Shown here one piece after another: positions 47,756 to 60,871 of a stretch of DNA of 64,000 nt (positions within the stretch are counted from its first letter, which is position 1; each line of letters opens with the position of its first letter). Source of the DNA: Pyrenopolyporus hunteri. Its lineage: Eukaryota; Ascomycota; Sordariomycetes; Xylariales; Hypoxylaceae. The position numbers were made by a program, and so were the translations under genes. The notes beneath the pieces were generated by a model. The model saw nothing but the letters and a program-made list of their open reading frames with translations, ran no database searches and was not told the origin of the DNA. The stretch covers positions 1,302,001-1,366,000 of the forward strand of contig CADCXC010000011.1 of the NCBI GenBank assembly GCA_902806595.1. The letters run 5' to 3'.

Positions 47756-49811
47756 TTACGCGCCACCGACGCCAAGAAGCACGAGGTTCGCGACGTTCAT
47801 GGCTACTATTATAAGCCAGATGGCGCCGGCAAGTACAGAGATGTACCAAGGATTAGCCATCCGCACGGGGTTACTCCCGCCCACGGGACCCAGCTCTCCA
47901 CCGTTAGCGTCGAGGGCGAGGGTGCTACCGCTTAAGATGAACGTATCCTTCCCCTCGGTCTTGAACCTCGCATTCCCCGGCTGAGCTGTCATGTACTTGT
48001 TGAAGCACGTGAACCAGATGAGCGGCGCAGTAACGAATGGGAGGACGACGCTCAATGCGACTTGGCTCCCGTTAAGCGCGTCGTTGAGCTTTTCCCTCCC
48101 GGCGGCGCCGGCGATGACGATGCTGGGCGTGATGGAGATGGATCGTGTGATGAGGCGGCGAAGCCACGGCTTCATCTTCCACTTGAGTGCGCCTTCGCAG
48201 ATCATCTGGCCCGAGATCGTGCACACTATACCCGCAGAAATACCGGAGAATAGAAGCGCGAGAGCGAAGATCGTCCCCGCGGCCGGACTGATGCTCTGGG
48301 AGAGGAGATCGTGGATTCCAAAAATATCGGCTTCCAGCGCGTTGGGGTTTTGGTAGAGACTCGCTCCTGCTACGATAAGGATGGCGCTATTTACAAAGAG
48401 GGCGAACGTGAAGAGAGACAGTGCCACCTCAGTGTATGAATACTTCAGTGAGTGCTTGATGGCGGAGAGGCTGGGGACGTAGTATGTCTTCTCTCCTGTC
48501 ACACCGTCCCTGGTGCTGCTACTTGCGGATGCTGGCTCAGGCGGAAGCAGGCCCTGCTTAGTGTCGTAGTCTCTGAGACGACTCTGCACAATACCGGAAC
48601 CCAGATATAGCGAGTGAGGCATCACCTATACGTTAGTTAGTAATTGCATCTAATATGTGATATGCCCTGTAGGGTATAGCGTAGCGGATGTCTTAGTTTG
48701 CCGGGGATAATGGGTAGGTAGATATGTAATTAGGGCCTAAAGAAGTTGGACATACTGTAGCACCTAAGATACCGCAAGCTTGGAATAGACCGGCGGACTG
48801 GGTGATAGAGTCGTTCGGAACGTAGCCTAAGAAGACCTCGCCAGGAGTTGTATCTTCTATGAGCGAGAGCTGGATACAGAAACAAATAACAACAGCCAGG
48901 ACAAGGAGCATGACGAAACACTCGAACATGCGGAGCCCCCTGATTGAGTCATTAGGTCTGTAAAAGAAAAGAATAACCATTACATCTAGGATTGACAGAG
49001 CGCAACCAGCGACTAGAGGTAGTCTAGGGATAAGTAGGTTCAGCCCAATAGCAGTACCAATAACCTATCACTAAGTTAGCTATTATGTCTCCCAACCCGA
49101 ATCCGCGATACTGCTCACCTCAGCTATGTCAGTCGCGATGATGGCCGCTTCGGCCAAGAAATACAAGAAATAATTAAGCCATCTCGGTAAGAATGCTCGA
49201 CAGGCCTCGGCTAGGTTGAGTCCCGTGACAGTTCCAAGCTTGATAGAGAGACATTGCAGGAAGATGGCGAACAGGTTGCTCATTAAAATAATAAAAAGCA
49301 ATCGAAATTGATTTTCAGCGCCCGCACTGATATCGGTAGAATAGTTACCGGGATCGACTGTCGAGGTCAGCAAATTGTTACACGAGGGGAAGTCGTAGTA
49401 AGACATACTATACGCTACCGCGACCAGGAAACCAGGGCCGACGAACTTGCAAAAGGTGAAGACGGTATGGTAGATCTGGCGCATCGCGGTCTTCTGGCGC
49501 GGCGCCACCGAAGCATCTTCGTTGTCCTGGTTCGGGGATCCTCCAGGTACCTGACCAATCGTATGACACGGAATGGTCAGATTTGATGCTGTGGCGCCAC
49601 CATCAGGGTCCTTGTCGATAGAGGGCGGAACTTGTTCGGCCACGGGCTGTCCTGAGTTGTCCATACTCCTCGCGGTTTCGCCTTTGTGTTCTCTGGCGTT
49701 TGCGATGCCATTGAGGTCTTGGTTGGTGACGAGGTCGTTCGAGAAGGCATTAGGGCTCTGGTTGAGCCCTTCGCCTTCGTAAGGCTCGTCCGTCCTTGAT
49801 GTTTGGTTCAT
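47756..49811 (-). CDS. Nramp-family divalent metal (manganese/iron) transporter, Smf type
   Basis: Exons 49811-49409, 49357-49119, 49064-48756 and 48625-47756 give 606 aa. Nramp proteins move Mn2+, Fe2+ and other divalent metals with protons across plasma or endosomal membranes. After a polar N-terminus of about 110 residues, TM1 reads FVGPGFLVAVAYIDPGNYST, with the metal-binding Asp and Asn of DPGN at 136 and 139. The other key motif, in TM6, is GATVMPHSLYLGSGIVQSR (MPH at 319-321), followed in yeast Smf proteins by similar sequence. Other membrane segments are obvious (FIILMSNLFAIFLQCLSI; LLVLAVVICFCIQLSL). Introns are 51, 54 and 130 nt; the first is a multiple of three without stops and sits inside the codon before DPGN. 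Which Smf paralogue this is cannot be decided here. Confidence 0.94.
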
Positions 49812-51290
49812 CGTCGAACCGGGTCCCAGTAAAAAGGGACCACAACGAGAACTTGCTCGTATGCGCCTTGTCCTCTTTTGGTGTTTTAGTATTCTTTTCT
49901 TTCACTTTCTTAATTTCCTTTTTTTTCTCTCTCTCTCTCTCTCTTAGATACCTACGCCTGAACCACGAGTCTCTACGTTAATGAAAAGAGAGGTCCCCCG
50001 CCAAAAGGCACAAAGAATATGTGGAAAATATATCCTGCATCAACGGGTGAGAAGAAGTTTGCATGGACCGGGCGTTAACGGTATTAGAAGAGGGAAGCCA
50101 AAAAGGTTGTTGTAAATTGGCGGCGCCCTTGGAGTTACATGTACATGAGTAAGTAGGTAGGTACCTGCCTACATATAGTCCGTAGTATCACCTAGTTAGG
50201 TACATGTACCTACACGCCCAGGTCAGATGAATTGTTCTAATTGATTCGCTAACGGCAATTTGCTGCTTCTATTTGCCTGCCTTGGCTGGCAAAGTCAGGG
50301 GAGTCCCCACTAAGGGAGGTACCCCCTACCCCGGAATTTAGCGAAAAGATTTACAACTAAGAGGTACCTGGATAGAAGCGTGGAATAGTGGGCTCATACT
50401 CACATACTGTTTTTCTAGGCAGCTGCTAGGTTAGGCAAATGAGGCAAGTCAGGTACATGTATCTATCTACATATTATCTCGACCCCTGTCTGCATTATGT
50501 AGACTGACGCATCATAGATATAAAGTCATTACGATTTATTCCGCATGACGGGCTTGGTCCCCGCCCGGCCGGCATCTGTCCACCCGAGATCCTGCCGGAT
50601 TATGTGATTTCCCTTCTGACCGATTAATATTGGGGAGCCCAATAGGTACTAACCTATCTAGACATAGGGACGTCGAAATAATACCTACTCATCTTACTCT
50701 CCTCTTTCGGGATCGCTATTTCTATGGGAATTTATTATGTGTCGTTTGTCCCTCCGTTGACCGGTTCATAACTATATCGGCTCCTGTTAGATGTGAGGGA
50801 GCGAATGTGCCTACGTGTATGAGTGAGGGGAGGAATATCATGATTCTCGGTACGCGTATGGATATATTTAGGTAAGTAAGGGGCGAGGCCCGAAGCCATC
50901 TCACTGCATTCACTGCTTAAGTCAACGGAGGTATACTGCTACTTCTTTTTTTTGTTTAAGAATATCATTAATCTGCCTTAGACGCTCGCCTAATATAGCC
51001 CCTAGGTAGTACAATAGTTGGTGCACATCGTCAAGTTCATGCCCCTCCCGACCCCCGGGTACCTACCCTTACCGCCATGCTCATGCCCCAAATGTATGTA
51101 GTTGTCAAATCTATCGCCATAGTAGTGCAAACGTGCGTAAGGCGCATTCGTATGTAGAATTTGCCCCAGAATATCCGTAAACCAACTTCCTTGGCCCACA
51201 TAGGCTGCTTAGTAGCCCATGCTCGGGCGAGTTTCGGGAGATCTCGGCATGGCTTATGCACCCCGTGTCATCTAGCCGGCCGGTCGCTGA
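49812..51290. other. Intergenic, 1.5 kb
   Basis: It holds the Nramp promoter and leader, with a CT run near 49929-49944, and the 3' side of OPI3. Several GTACATGTA-like words occur (50145, 50200, 50452). I see no gene. Confidence 0.5.
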
Positions 51291-52126
51291 TCATTGCGAT
51301 TTCTCGTTCCTAGCTTTGGCCGCAGCGCGCTCTCTTTCCCTCTTCGCATATATCTCGGCCGTGAACGGATTCTCGTACTTGAGAGCGATCTGATAGACGA
51401 CGTAAACCCAAGCTGTCAGCAAAATCCCGGCTGGTTTACCATATAATAGCGCCGCGCCGAGGAAGCTGCAGGTTGAGCCGTTATACATGGGTGCATCGGT
51501 AATGTTGAACGGAAAGCCCGTTACGATGTCGTCCATCAAGATTCCGAAGTAGTCGCCCAGGAACGTGCCTGTAATTCCTAACGCCCAAGTCGAAGACACA
51601 ACAAGGATATTGCCCACGGCGATCAGGGCGTACGCCAGATATTTGACCTCGTCGGTCTCAAGCAAAGGATACGATGGTTGGTGGCGCAACGCGCGCTCGT
51701 ATAGGAGGTCTCGCACCATGCCAAGGGAGAAGATTGTGGCGGCTAGCGCGTAGCATGCAGCTTGCGAGCGGCCGCCGAAGAGCTTGGTGAGTATCTTGTT
51801 GTGGTATTCTGTCTAACGTTAGAACCACGGCACGGAAGGTATCGGGGTAGCCGAAACCGAGATGGGCAGACCTTGTCGAGCGACAATGCTATACTTTCTA
51901 TTAGCTTTCGCGCATCTTTGGAGCTCTATAGATACTTGATGGGTTGGATACTATGGAATGGATATGTGACCTACTTCCAAAACAGCGGATTAAAGGCAAT
52001 AGAACACGCAGAAACTGACCCCGTTAGCACATGTGGTTACGATAATCGCTCTACTTTCGACATACTAAACAAGCTCTTCTGGCTGAAGTCGACCAGCTTG
52101 GTCGCAGGAGCTTCCAATGGTGCCAT
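51291..52126 (-). CDS. OPI3: Phosphatidyl-N-methylethanolamine N-methyltransferase (class II PE methyltransferase)
   Basis: Four exons, 52126-52066, 52014-51975, 51888-51872 and 51808-51291, give 211 aa; yeast Opi3 has 206. It carries out the last methylations that turn methylated phosphatidylethanolamine into phosphatidylcholine, using S-adenosylmethionine, in the ER membrane. Conserved stretches are SIAFNPLFWNIVARQEYHNK, FGGRSQAACYALAATIFSLG, GITGTFLGDYFGILMDD and NGSTCSFLGAALLYGKPAG, then the C-terminal YENPFTAEIYAKRERERAAA. The protein is hydrophobic with four likely membrane segments. The third exon is only 17 nt (encoding IVARQ with split codons), between acceptor GTATAG and donor GTCTGC. 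Frames match at every junction. All introns have GCTAA- or CTAAC-like branch points. Confidence 0.94.
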
Positions 52127-53031
52127 AGCGTCGGCTTGAACTTGGGTGCTGCCAATGAATGTATTGGGTTACGATGTTGGTAGTATGGATGGATGGATGT
52201 GTATATGTGTGTTCGTAAGTGACGATGACGTTAGGTTGGAGAAGTTCTAGTAGCACGTTTTTAGGTGTTGGGCAAAGTTGAACGTGGCCTAGTGTAATCC
52301 GTAGAGAAGCTTAGAGAAGCTTGGTCGGTTTTGTGGAATTATCAGAATTATTGGCGTTGTTGGAGCCAAGCCCTTTTAAGCCCGTTCCGGTGAAACATCA
52401 ATGTCATTTGGTACCTATCATTTGCTACCTATTGTACCTCATACATCATCCAGCCTACCCAGCCCTATCTGCAGGCTGCAGCTTCCCAGTTTGACTTCCA
52501 CCCAAGTTCCGGAGTCTCCTCCCGACAACTTAATCGCGTCCGATCGGAGCACACGTGCTGGATTGGGCTTAGATTGTGGCTTTCTTCAACGTTCCAAGAT
52601 TCCCGGGTGGCTCCTGTTCCACCCTGAGTTACATATCTCGTACATACCCAGGTATAACATGTGTCTCAATATTTATCAACCAACAGCTGATAAAGGTTAT
52701 ACACGCCTGATCTTGGATATCGCATTAATATTTGGATACCTACCTAGGTACCTAGGGAATTACCTATGCTGCTAATCTATTTGTTTAAAATAGCAGCAAT
52801 CTCAACACTTAGGCACTCTATTGCTGGGGTTCTAACTCACACCTAGTAGAGGCAATTTCGAATTAATCACAACTGCGATACGACTGTAAGGTACGGAATG
52901 GTTAGGCGGCGGATGTAAACAAAGCTAGGTGTAACCTTTTCTTTTTCATTTGACTTAATCAGGCCAACTGTCTCCCCCGGGTATCGGATAGCTAATGTGT
53001 TCATCATGAAAATTACTCTCTTTAACCGTTA
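52127..53031. other. Intergenic, 0.9 kb
   Basis: It covers the OPI3 promoter and the Rxt2 3' UTR. TACCTAGGTA is at 52741. I saw no clear inositol-type element that I would trust. Confidence 0.5.
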
Positions 53032-54694
53032 TCATCTACGTGTCCTCGTTTTCTTTGCTGGCTGCGCCGTATCTTCTTCCTCTTCGTCTTGACCCTTTTT
53101 CAGATCGTCTTCCAGACCCCATTCCTCTTTGTCATACCAGTCCTCCCCATCCGACATGTCGCGGTTCGGCCCAACGTGTGCCTCATATTTAGACCATTGC
53201 AAAACTGTCTTTCGCATTCGGTCCGCTCGGAGGAGACCTTCATAGAGCCGTTTTGCTCCTCGGCATACTTCTTCTTGCTTCTGAACGTATAACTGCAATA
53301 ACCGCCGCATATCCTCCGCCTCCGCCTCTGGGATCCCAAGGTCTCGGTCAGGGTGAGCTGTTCGCGGCGGTAGGAAAAGGGGGTGGATGGGCGCGTTTTC
53401 GGTGAATTCCGACATCTCCGATACTGCTCGGCTTGCTTCGTGTCGTGCTTCCGTGCTGACTTGGTTTTGCTGCGGTGTCTTGTCCGCTTCTCCTTGCCCC
53501 GAAGACGCCGCAACACTGCCTACCCCTAATCCACCAGCAGGTACGGTGAGGTGTGCCTCTTTTGCCCCATTGCTACCGGTGTCGGCGACTGTATTCTGCC
53601 GGTTTTCAGCTGCGTCGACTTTCACCTCTTTATGTTCCGGTTTGCCTGGCGCGTCCTCTAGCTCACTATCTTGCTTCTGCCCTTCGTCAACCTTGCTGCT
53701 CTGACTTGTATCCGCATCAGTTGGTGGCTCAGCATCGACCATCGGGGTGTCCACATTGCCGGGCTTTTCTCCATTAGTCCTTGTCTCATTTATGTTTATA
53801 GGAACTTCCTCCTTCGTTGTAACGTCTACGTTTTTGCCCGTCCTCGCCCCTGCGTCTTCGAGCGGGAGCGTATTGCCGTCGGACTTGACAGACTCTTGCG
53901 CTTGACTATGAGAATCCAGAAAGTCGTCTCGGTACAGCTCGATGTCGTTGGGGCCCAGCATTATTTCGCAGGGCGCCCAGATATGGTCTCCAACAAGCTT
54001 CGTCTGTAGGTGCTTGACCCTCCAGAGGGCCGCGTTCTCTTTATGCATAATGCTACAGCTCTGCTTCGCTAAGTCCGTAAGGGTCTTTGTTGTGTAGGGT
54101 CGGGATAGGGTAGGATGCGTAGGGAGTTCGGTAACAGAGGTAAGAGGCGCGAGGATATCTGCGGATAACCGACCATTAGCAATTTTAGACACGCTGAGTT
54201 AGGAGTGCGACTAACGTTCGAGTCGCACGTTTGCGTATGGATTGAACTCGGCTGCTGCTTCGGCTACGTCTTGGATATATTCTTGGTCGTCGTCGCTATC
54301 AAGTTCATAACCTTCATCGTCAAGGAGTACTGGGTTTCGACTAATGATCGCCCTCTGGTAACCGGCGTGGTTGACGATCTAGGAAGCGCAATTCAGTTAG
54401 ATACATCTCTTAATCGGTATTCTCAAGTACTATAGCACACTCACCTCTTTGTATACTTCAGGCCCAGAAGGGGGCGCTAACTGTCCTTCATGGACAAATC
54501 TAGCCCTCTTCATCAATTTGTGGCCCCGATTGCCATGATAATAGATTTCGGAATCGGAATCGGACTCTAAGAAACTAACGTATTAGCGAATAAGGCATAG
54601 TTTCTCGATTAGATAGCTTACCGTAGGCCTTGCGCTTGCGCGCCTTCTTCATCGCCGCGATGGTTTCGGAGAAGAGGACCTGCTGGGACGTCAT
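53032..54694 (-). CDS. RXT2: Rxt2-like subunit of the Rpd3L histone deacetylase complex
   Basis: Exons 54694-54622, 54566-54445, 54378-54216 and 54158-53032 give 494 aa; all four junctions keep frame (introns 55, 66 and 57 nt). The conserved N-terminal region reads FSETIAAMKKARKRKAYESD, then KLMKRARFVHEGQLAPPSGP, VNHAGYQRAIISRNPVLLDD and FNPYANVRLEHILAPLTS, followed by the LPTHPTLSRPYTTKTL stretch typical of RXT2_N. The middle (about 220-390) is an acidic, Ser/Thr-rich disordered stretch. The C-terminal part holds MRRLLQLYVQKQEEVCRGAK, a helical region, then an acidic run (GQDEEEEDTAQ) and a basic end (KKTRTRR). Rxt2 is a nuclear scaffold subunit that helps Rpd3L repress transcription. Start ATG 54694 (MTSQQVLFSE) fits the family. 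Confidence 0.9.
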
Positions 54695-55269
54695 TGCGAT
54701 CGTCTGCTCCCGTGGGTGGCCGTGGTGTGTGTGGACGCAACGGCTGATAGCTTTTAGTGGGCACAATGCTGCTGGCACTGAGTTGCCAACGCCAAAAGAA
54801 GAGTGTATAACTTAATCCCCTTCGACGTGCTTTTGTGGGAGCCGAACGGAGAGTGGAGAGTATCGGTCGCAGAATCGGAACGGCAAGAGGAAGAGGATAG
54901 TTGAGGATTTGGATAAATGAGCTCTAGGTGTATTTTAGATATGGAAGTTAGCTCATGAGATGCCGTAGCTAGCCTCTCTGAACGATATGATACCGAAATT
55001 TGCTGCACCTGAGGGAAATTGTTGAACAAGGAACAGAAGAAAGACTTTCGTAACGAGACGACAAAAGCTGGGAGCGAACAAGGCTGCCCGCAGTGCGCGC
55101 GCACGGGGTCTGCCAATCAAGATAGCGGTGCTAGCAACTGACATGTATACAGGTACAGGCCATATTGGGTTTAAGTCCACTTAATTACATCTGTACCTAT
55201 GTACCTATGTATGTACATACATGTATACCTACCTACCTATACATTAACTACACATGTATAGGACTGGAT
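54695..55269. other. Rxt2 promoter region and left flank of the retrotransposon
   Basis: Normal-composition DNA up to about 55268, where the sequence becomes almost pure A and T within a few bases. It ends with TACC-rich words and CACATGTA at 55251-55258. Confidence 0.6.
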
Positions 55270-55300
55270 TTTTTAATTAAAAAAAAAGTTAATATATATT

Positions 55301-55485
55301 TTTATATATTATTAATTTTACGTTTTAATAACGTTTATAATTTATTAATATTTATATAAAATTAAATTATAAATAAAATATAAATATTATAAATTATTTA
55401 ATTTTTTTAAATTTTAATAATCGATAAATATTATTTTTATATTTTATATAATAAAATTTAAATTATATAATTAAATATTTATATT
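55301..55485. repeat. Left LTR, heavily mutated
   Basis: It pairs with 60872-61056 at a constant offset of 5571 bases without gaps. Homology upstream of 55301 is not clear, so the true left edge may be up to about 35 bp farther out, or the AT-rich bases there may be mutated flank. Confidence 0.8.
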
Positions 55486-58400
55486 ATTTTTTTTATTTAA
55501 TAATAATTTTTTAATTATTAAAATAAATTTATTTAAAATATAAAATAATATTAAAATAATATTAAAAATTATATATATTAAAAATTATATCGAAATTTTA
55601 TATTTATATTTTTTTTTATTTTATTATACGTTAATAATTATATTTTAATAATATTAAATTAATATATTATATATTTTATACGAAATAACCGTTATTTATA
55701 TATATTAAAAATAAATTAATATCGTTATATTTATTAAATAATAAAATATTTTTAAAATTTCGTAAATAATATATATTATCGACGTAATAATTTACGATAA
55801 TTTAAAAGTCGTTATAATATAATTCGTATTTAATAATATATTATTATATTTAAAAAATTTAATTATTAAATATATAAATTTAAATAAAATTTTTTCGTTT
55901 TTATAAATATATTTTAATTTATTTTCGAAAGATTTTTAAATTATTAAAATAATTTTTTATTATTAATATTTTATATTACGTCGTTAATTATTTAATAAAT
56001 TTATTTTTTTTATCGATTTTTAAACGTATTCGATATAATTTGATTATTAATTTTAAAAAAATTAAATTTTAAATATAAAAAAAAAATTATTATAACCGTT
56101 AAATTTAAAAATATAATTATAAATATTTACCGTTTATTTTAATAATTTTAAAAAATTTCATACGATTAAATTAATTTAATATTTTTTAAATATAATATAT
56201 TTTAAATTATCGTTAATTTTTTTAATTTTTTTATTATTTTAAAAATATAATAAAATAATAAATTTTATTATTAAACCGCATTTTTAATATTATTATTTAA
56301 TTTTTTTATTAATAAACGTATTAACGTTATTCGATATTTATTTATAAAAATAATTAAAAATTTTTTCGATTTTAATAAATATCGAAATAATATCGACGAA
56401 AAATATCGTTAATACGATTTTAATAATTATTTAATTTATTATATATTTAATAATAATTAAAATATAAATAACGATTATAAAAATATAATCGATTATTTAT
56501 TATATTAACGAAATTGACGAATAAATAAATTATAAATCGAAAAAAATCGAATTCGATTTTTTTATTAATTAATATATTAAATATTTTATAATAATTTATT
56601 AAATAATTAACGTTATTTCGAAATATTAATATCGTCGAATTATATTTTTTTATATAATATCGATTATAATATAATTTAAATTTTAATAAATTTTTTTTAT
56701 AGTTACGAATAATTTATTATATTTAAAAATTATTTTTAAAATAATTATTTTTATCGATATATTCGTAATATAAAATAAATTTCCGGGATTTTTTTAATAT
56801 TAAATAATTTTATATAAATAATTATTATATATTATAAAATAATATTTTATTTATTCGATTTTTTAAAAAAAAAATAACGTCGTTTTTTAATTAAAATATT
56901 TAAAAATAACTTATAAATTTATTTTAATAAATTTATATAATTTCGTTATTAAAAACTTAACGTTAATTTTTTTAATAAATAAAATTATTTCGAATCGAAA
57001 TAAATAATCGATTAAAATATTTATTTTATTTATTTTATAAATAATATAAATATTATAATATTTTATAACGTTTAAAAAACGTAAAATTTTTATAAATTAA
57101 TTAAATTTTATATTTAAAATTTTAAATAATTTATAATTAATAATTATAATTACGTCGTTATTTTCGATTTAATATTTTTAATATTAAAATATTAATATAA
57201 TCGTTAATAATTTTTTTTTTAAATAATATACTTTTATTAAATATTAATTAATTTTTTCGAAAAATACATTATAAAATAAAAAACGAAATTCGATTTATAT
57301 ATATAAAATTATAAAAATATAATTTTTATATATTTTTAATTAATATCGATTTTAATAATTAATTAATAACGTTAATTAAATAATTTAATTAAAAATATAA
57401 TAATAATAACGTTTTAAATATTTTTTTAAATATTTTCGATAATTTAATTTAAAATAATAAATTTATTTTTAAATTTTTTTATTAATTTTAAAAAAATATC
57501 GTTATTAATAAATAATTTTTTATTAAATGTTTAAAATAATTTATTACGTTTATAAATACTTGTATTTTTATTATAATAAATAATTTAAAACGATTTTTAA
57601 TCGTAATAATTTTTATCGAATTAATTTTTATATTATTTTTTAAAATTAAAAAACTTAAAAATACGTTTTTTTATATAAATAATAATATTTTTTAAAAATT
57701 AAATAATAAATTATATTTAATAAAACGGTAAAATATTATAATAATATATTTATAAAAATATTTTATAATATTAATTTATATATATACGTCGTTTAATAAT
57801 TTATCGACGAAATTTTAATATAATTTTAAAATTTTTTTTATTATAAATTAAAACGTCGTTAAAACGTTATAAAAATCGAAAAATATTACTTTTTATTAAT
57901 ATAATTTAAATAATATTACGAATATTATTTTTTTTCGATAAAAAAAATAAATAAAAATATATTAAAAATCGTTTTTAAAGTTTAAAAAAATATATTATTT
58001 ATAATTTATAACCTTTTAAATTTAATTTATAACGTTAAATAAAAAATAAATATTTTTAATAATAATATTATTTAAACGACGATAATTAATGTAAAATCGT
58101 TAAATTACGTTTTTATCGATTATTTAAAATTTAATAATTTCGTCGAAAGTTTTTTTTAAAATTAATAAAAATAATAAATTTTAAAAATTAATATTATTTT
58201 TTATATATAATTTTTTATATTTAAATAAAAAATTTTTTATAATTTTAATTTACGATAAATTATACCGTCGAAATAATAATTTTATTAAATTATAATCGTT
58301 TATATTTATTCGATATTAAATTTTTATTTTATTTTTTCGTTTAAATTTAATATCGAAAAATTTAAACATTTTTTTTTTATAAAATTGAAAATAAAATAAT

Positions 58401-60871
58401 ATTTTAAAATTTTTAAATATTAATTTATATTATTTAATAAAATAAATTTTAATCGTTAAATAAATAATTTCGTAAATAATATAAACCGTCGTATATTAAT
58501 TCGAAATTAAAAAATATAACGTTAATTTATTTACGAAATTATTTAAAATTAATTTTTTATTAACGACGTAAAACGTTTTTTATTTATAAAAAATACTTTT
58601 ATTTAAAATAAAATTCTTTAAAAAAATATTATTTAAAATAACGTTTATTAAAATAATAAATTAAAAAATTAATTTATTAATCGTTTCGAATTTAATTATA
58701 ATTAAAACGTTATAATTAATCGAAAAATTTTTATTTTTTATATTTATTATTTTAAATAATTAACTTATTTAATATCGTCGATAAAATTTAATTAAAATTT
58801 TTAATACGTAATAAATAATATAATTATAATCGAAAAATATTATAAAAATTTTACTTTTAAATAATTTTATTCGAAATAAATTATAAAAATTTTTTTAATT
58901 TTTTTATATTAATTTATTTTTTATATATAATAAAAATTATTCGAATATATTTATTTATATAAAATAAACGCCGTCGTTTTACTTTTATATTATATCGTTA
59001 AAAAATTCTTTAAATTTTTCGTCGAAATTAAAATTCGATTTAACGATTAAAATCTCGAAAAAATTACGTTCGATTTTATCGTTTTTATCGTTTTAAACGA
59101 CTTCGACGTTAAATCGAACGTTATTTTTTTATTTACGAAAAAAAATTTTTACGCGATTATTAAAATAAACCTTTTAATCGTTTTTAAATAAAATCCCTTT
59201 AAAAGTTATTTTATCGTTTTTAAACTTTTTATATTTATTTAAAAATTATCGATTTTATCGAAAAAAACGTTAACGATAATTTTTCATTTAATAATTTTTT
59301 TTATTATAATTAAAATATTTATTATTAATCGTTTTAATAACGTTTATAATATAATTTTTATTATTTATAATTATAATATAATAATTATTAAATTAAAAAT
59401 TCGATATTATTATTATTTTAAATATAATTTTCGTTATATTTAAAAATTTAATTTATATTTTTTTAAATTTAATAAAAATTACTTTTAAAACGTTAATATT
59501 ATAAAAAAAACGAAAATACCTTATAATTAAAACGTAATTATTAAAATATTATAAATCTTCGATTTAATTATCGTTATAATAATTAATTTAATATAATAAA
59601 TAATTTTTTTTATAATTTACGTTATATTTTAAAATACGATATAATTATAAAAAAAAAATTAAATATTTAACGTATAAATACGTAAAATATTAATTAAAAT
59701 TTCGTAATTTTAATATAAATTATAATTTTAATAAAATAATTAATAAAATATTTTTTTTAAACGTTGTATAAAATTAATTATATTTTTATTTTAATAAAAT
59801 AATAATATAATAAATAATATTATAAAATTAAATAATACGTAATATTTAAAAAATATTTAAAATATTATTTTTAAAAATATTATTTAAAAAAACTTTTAAT
59901 TACGTAAATATATTATAATTTATTAAAAATTACCGATTATTTTTATAAATATTTAATTAATTTATAATTCGTAAAATATTAACGTTATTTTTAAACGATT
60001 TTAAATTTCGAAAAATTTATTTATTATTATATAATTTACTTAAATTAATTTAAAATAAAAAAAAATTACTTTATTTTTTTTTTCGTAATAATCGAAATTT
60101 ATTATTTTAAAAAAAAAAATTACTTTAAACTAAATTATTTTAATTCGTTTTTTTTAATTAAAATTAATTAAATTTTTTTAATATATTCGTTATAAATTTA
60201 ATTTTTTATTAAATAAATATTTTACGTTAATAATATTTATAAATTATTACGTAAATAATAATAATAATAACTTATATTTTTTTAATATATAAAAACGTTA
60301 TTAACGACGAAAAAAAAAATCCTTTTAAAAACGAAAATTAATAAAAAAAAAATTAAAAATTAAACGAAAATTTTATATTAACGATATAAATCGCCGTTTT
60401 TCGAATTTTATAAATATTTTAAATTTATCGAAAAATTAATTAAATCGAATTTAAATATTAAATATTTTATTATCGAAACGATTTAAAATTTCGTTTTATT
60501 TTTCGAATTTTTTAATAATATCGATAATTAATTTATCGAAACATTTGTACGTTTTTTTAATTATATTCGAATAATTTTTATTATTTTTATTTTAAATATT
60601 TTATAAAAAATTATCGTTAACGTTAACGGTAATAAATTTTTTATAAAAAATTATTATCGATTATTATAATATTAACGGAAAAAAAAATTAAAAAAAATTT
60701 AAAAAAAATATAAAAAATCGAATAAATTTATATTTAAATTCGATATATATAAAATAAATCGATATTTAAATTTTTAAAAACGAAAATAAAAAATATCGAT
60801 CGATTAAAAAATAAATAATTAAATAAATATATATTTTATTATATTAAATAATTTATTAATATAAATAATTA

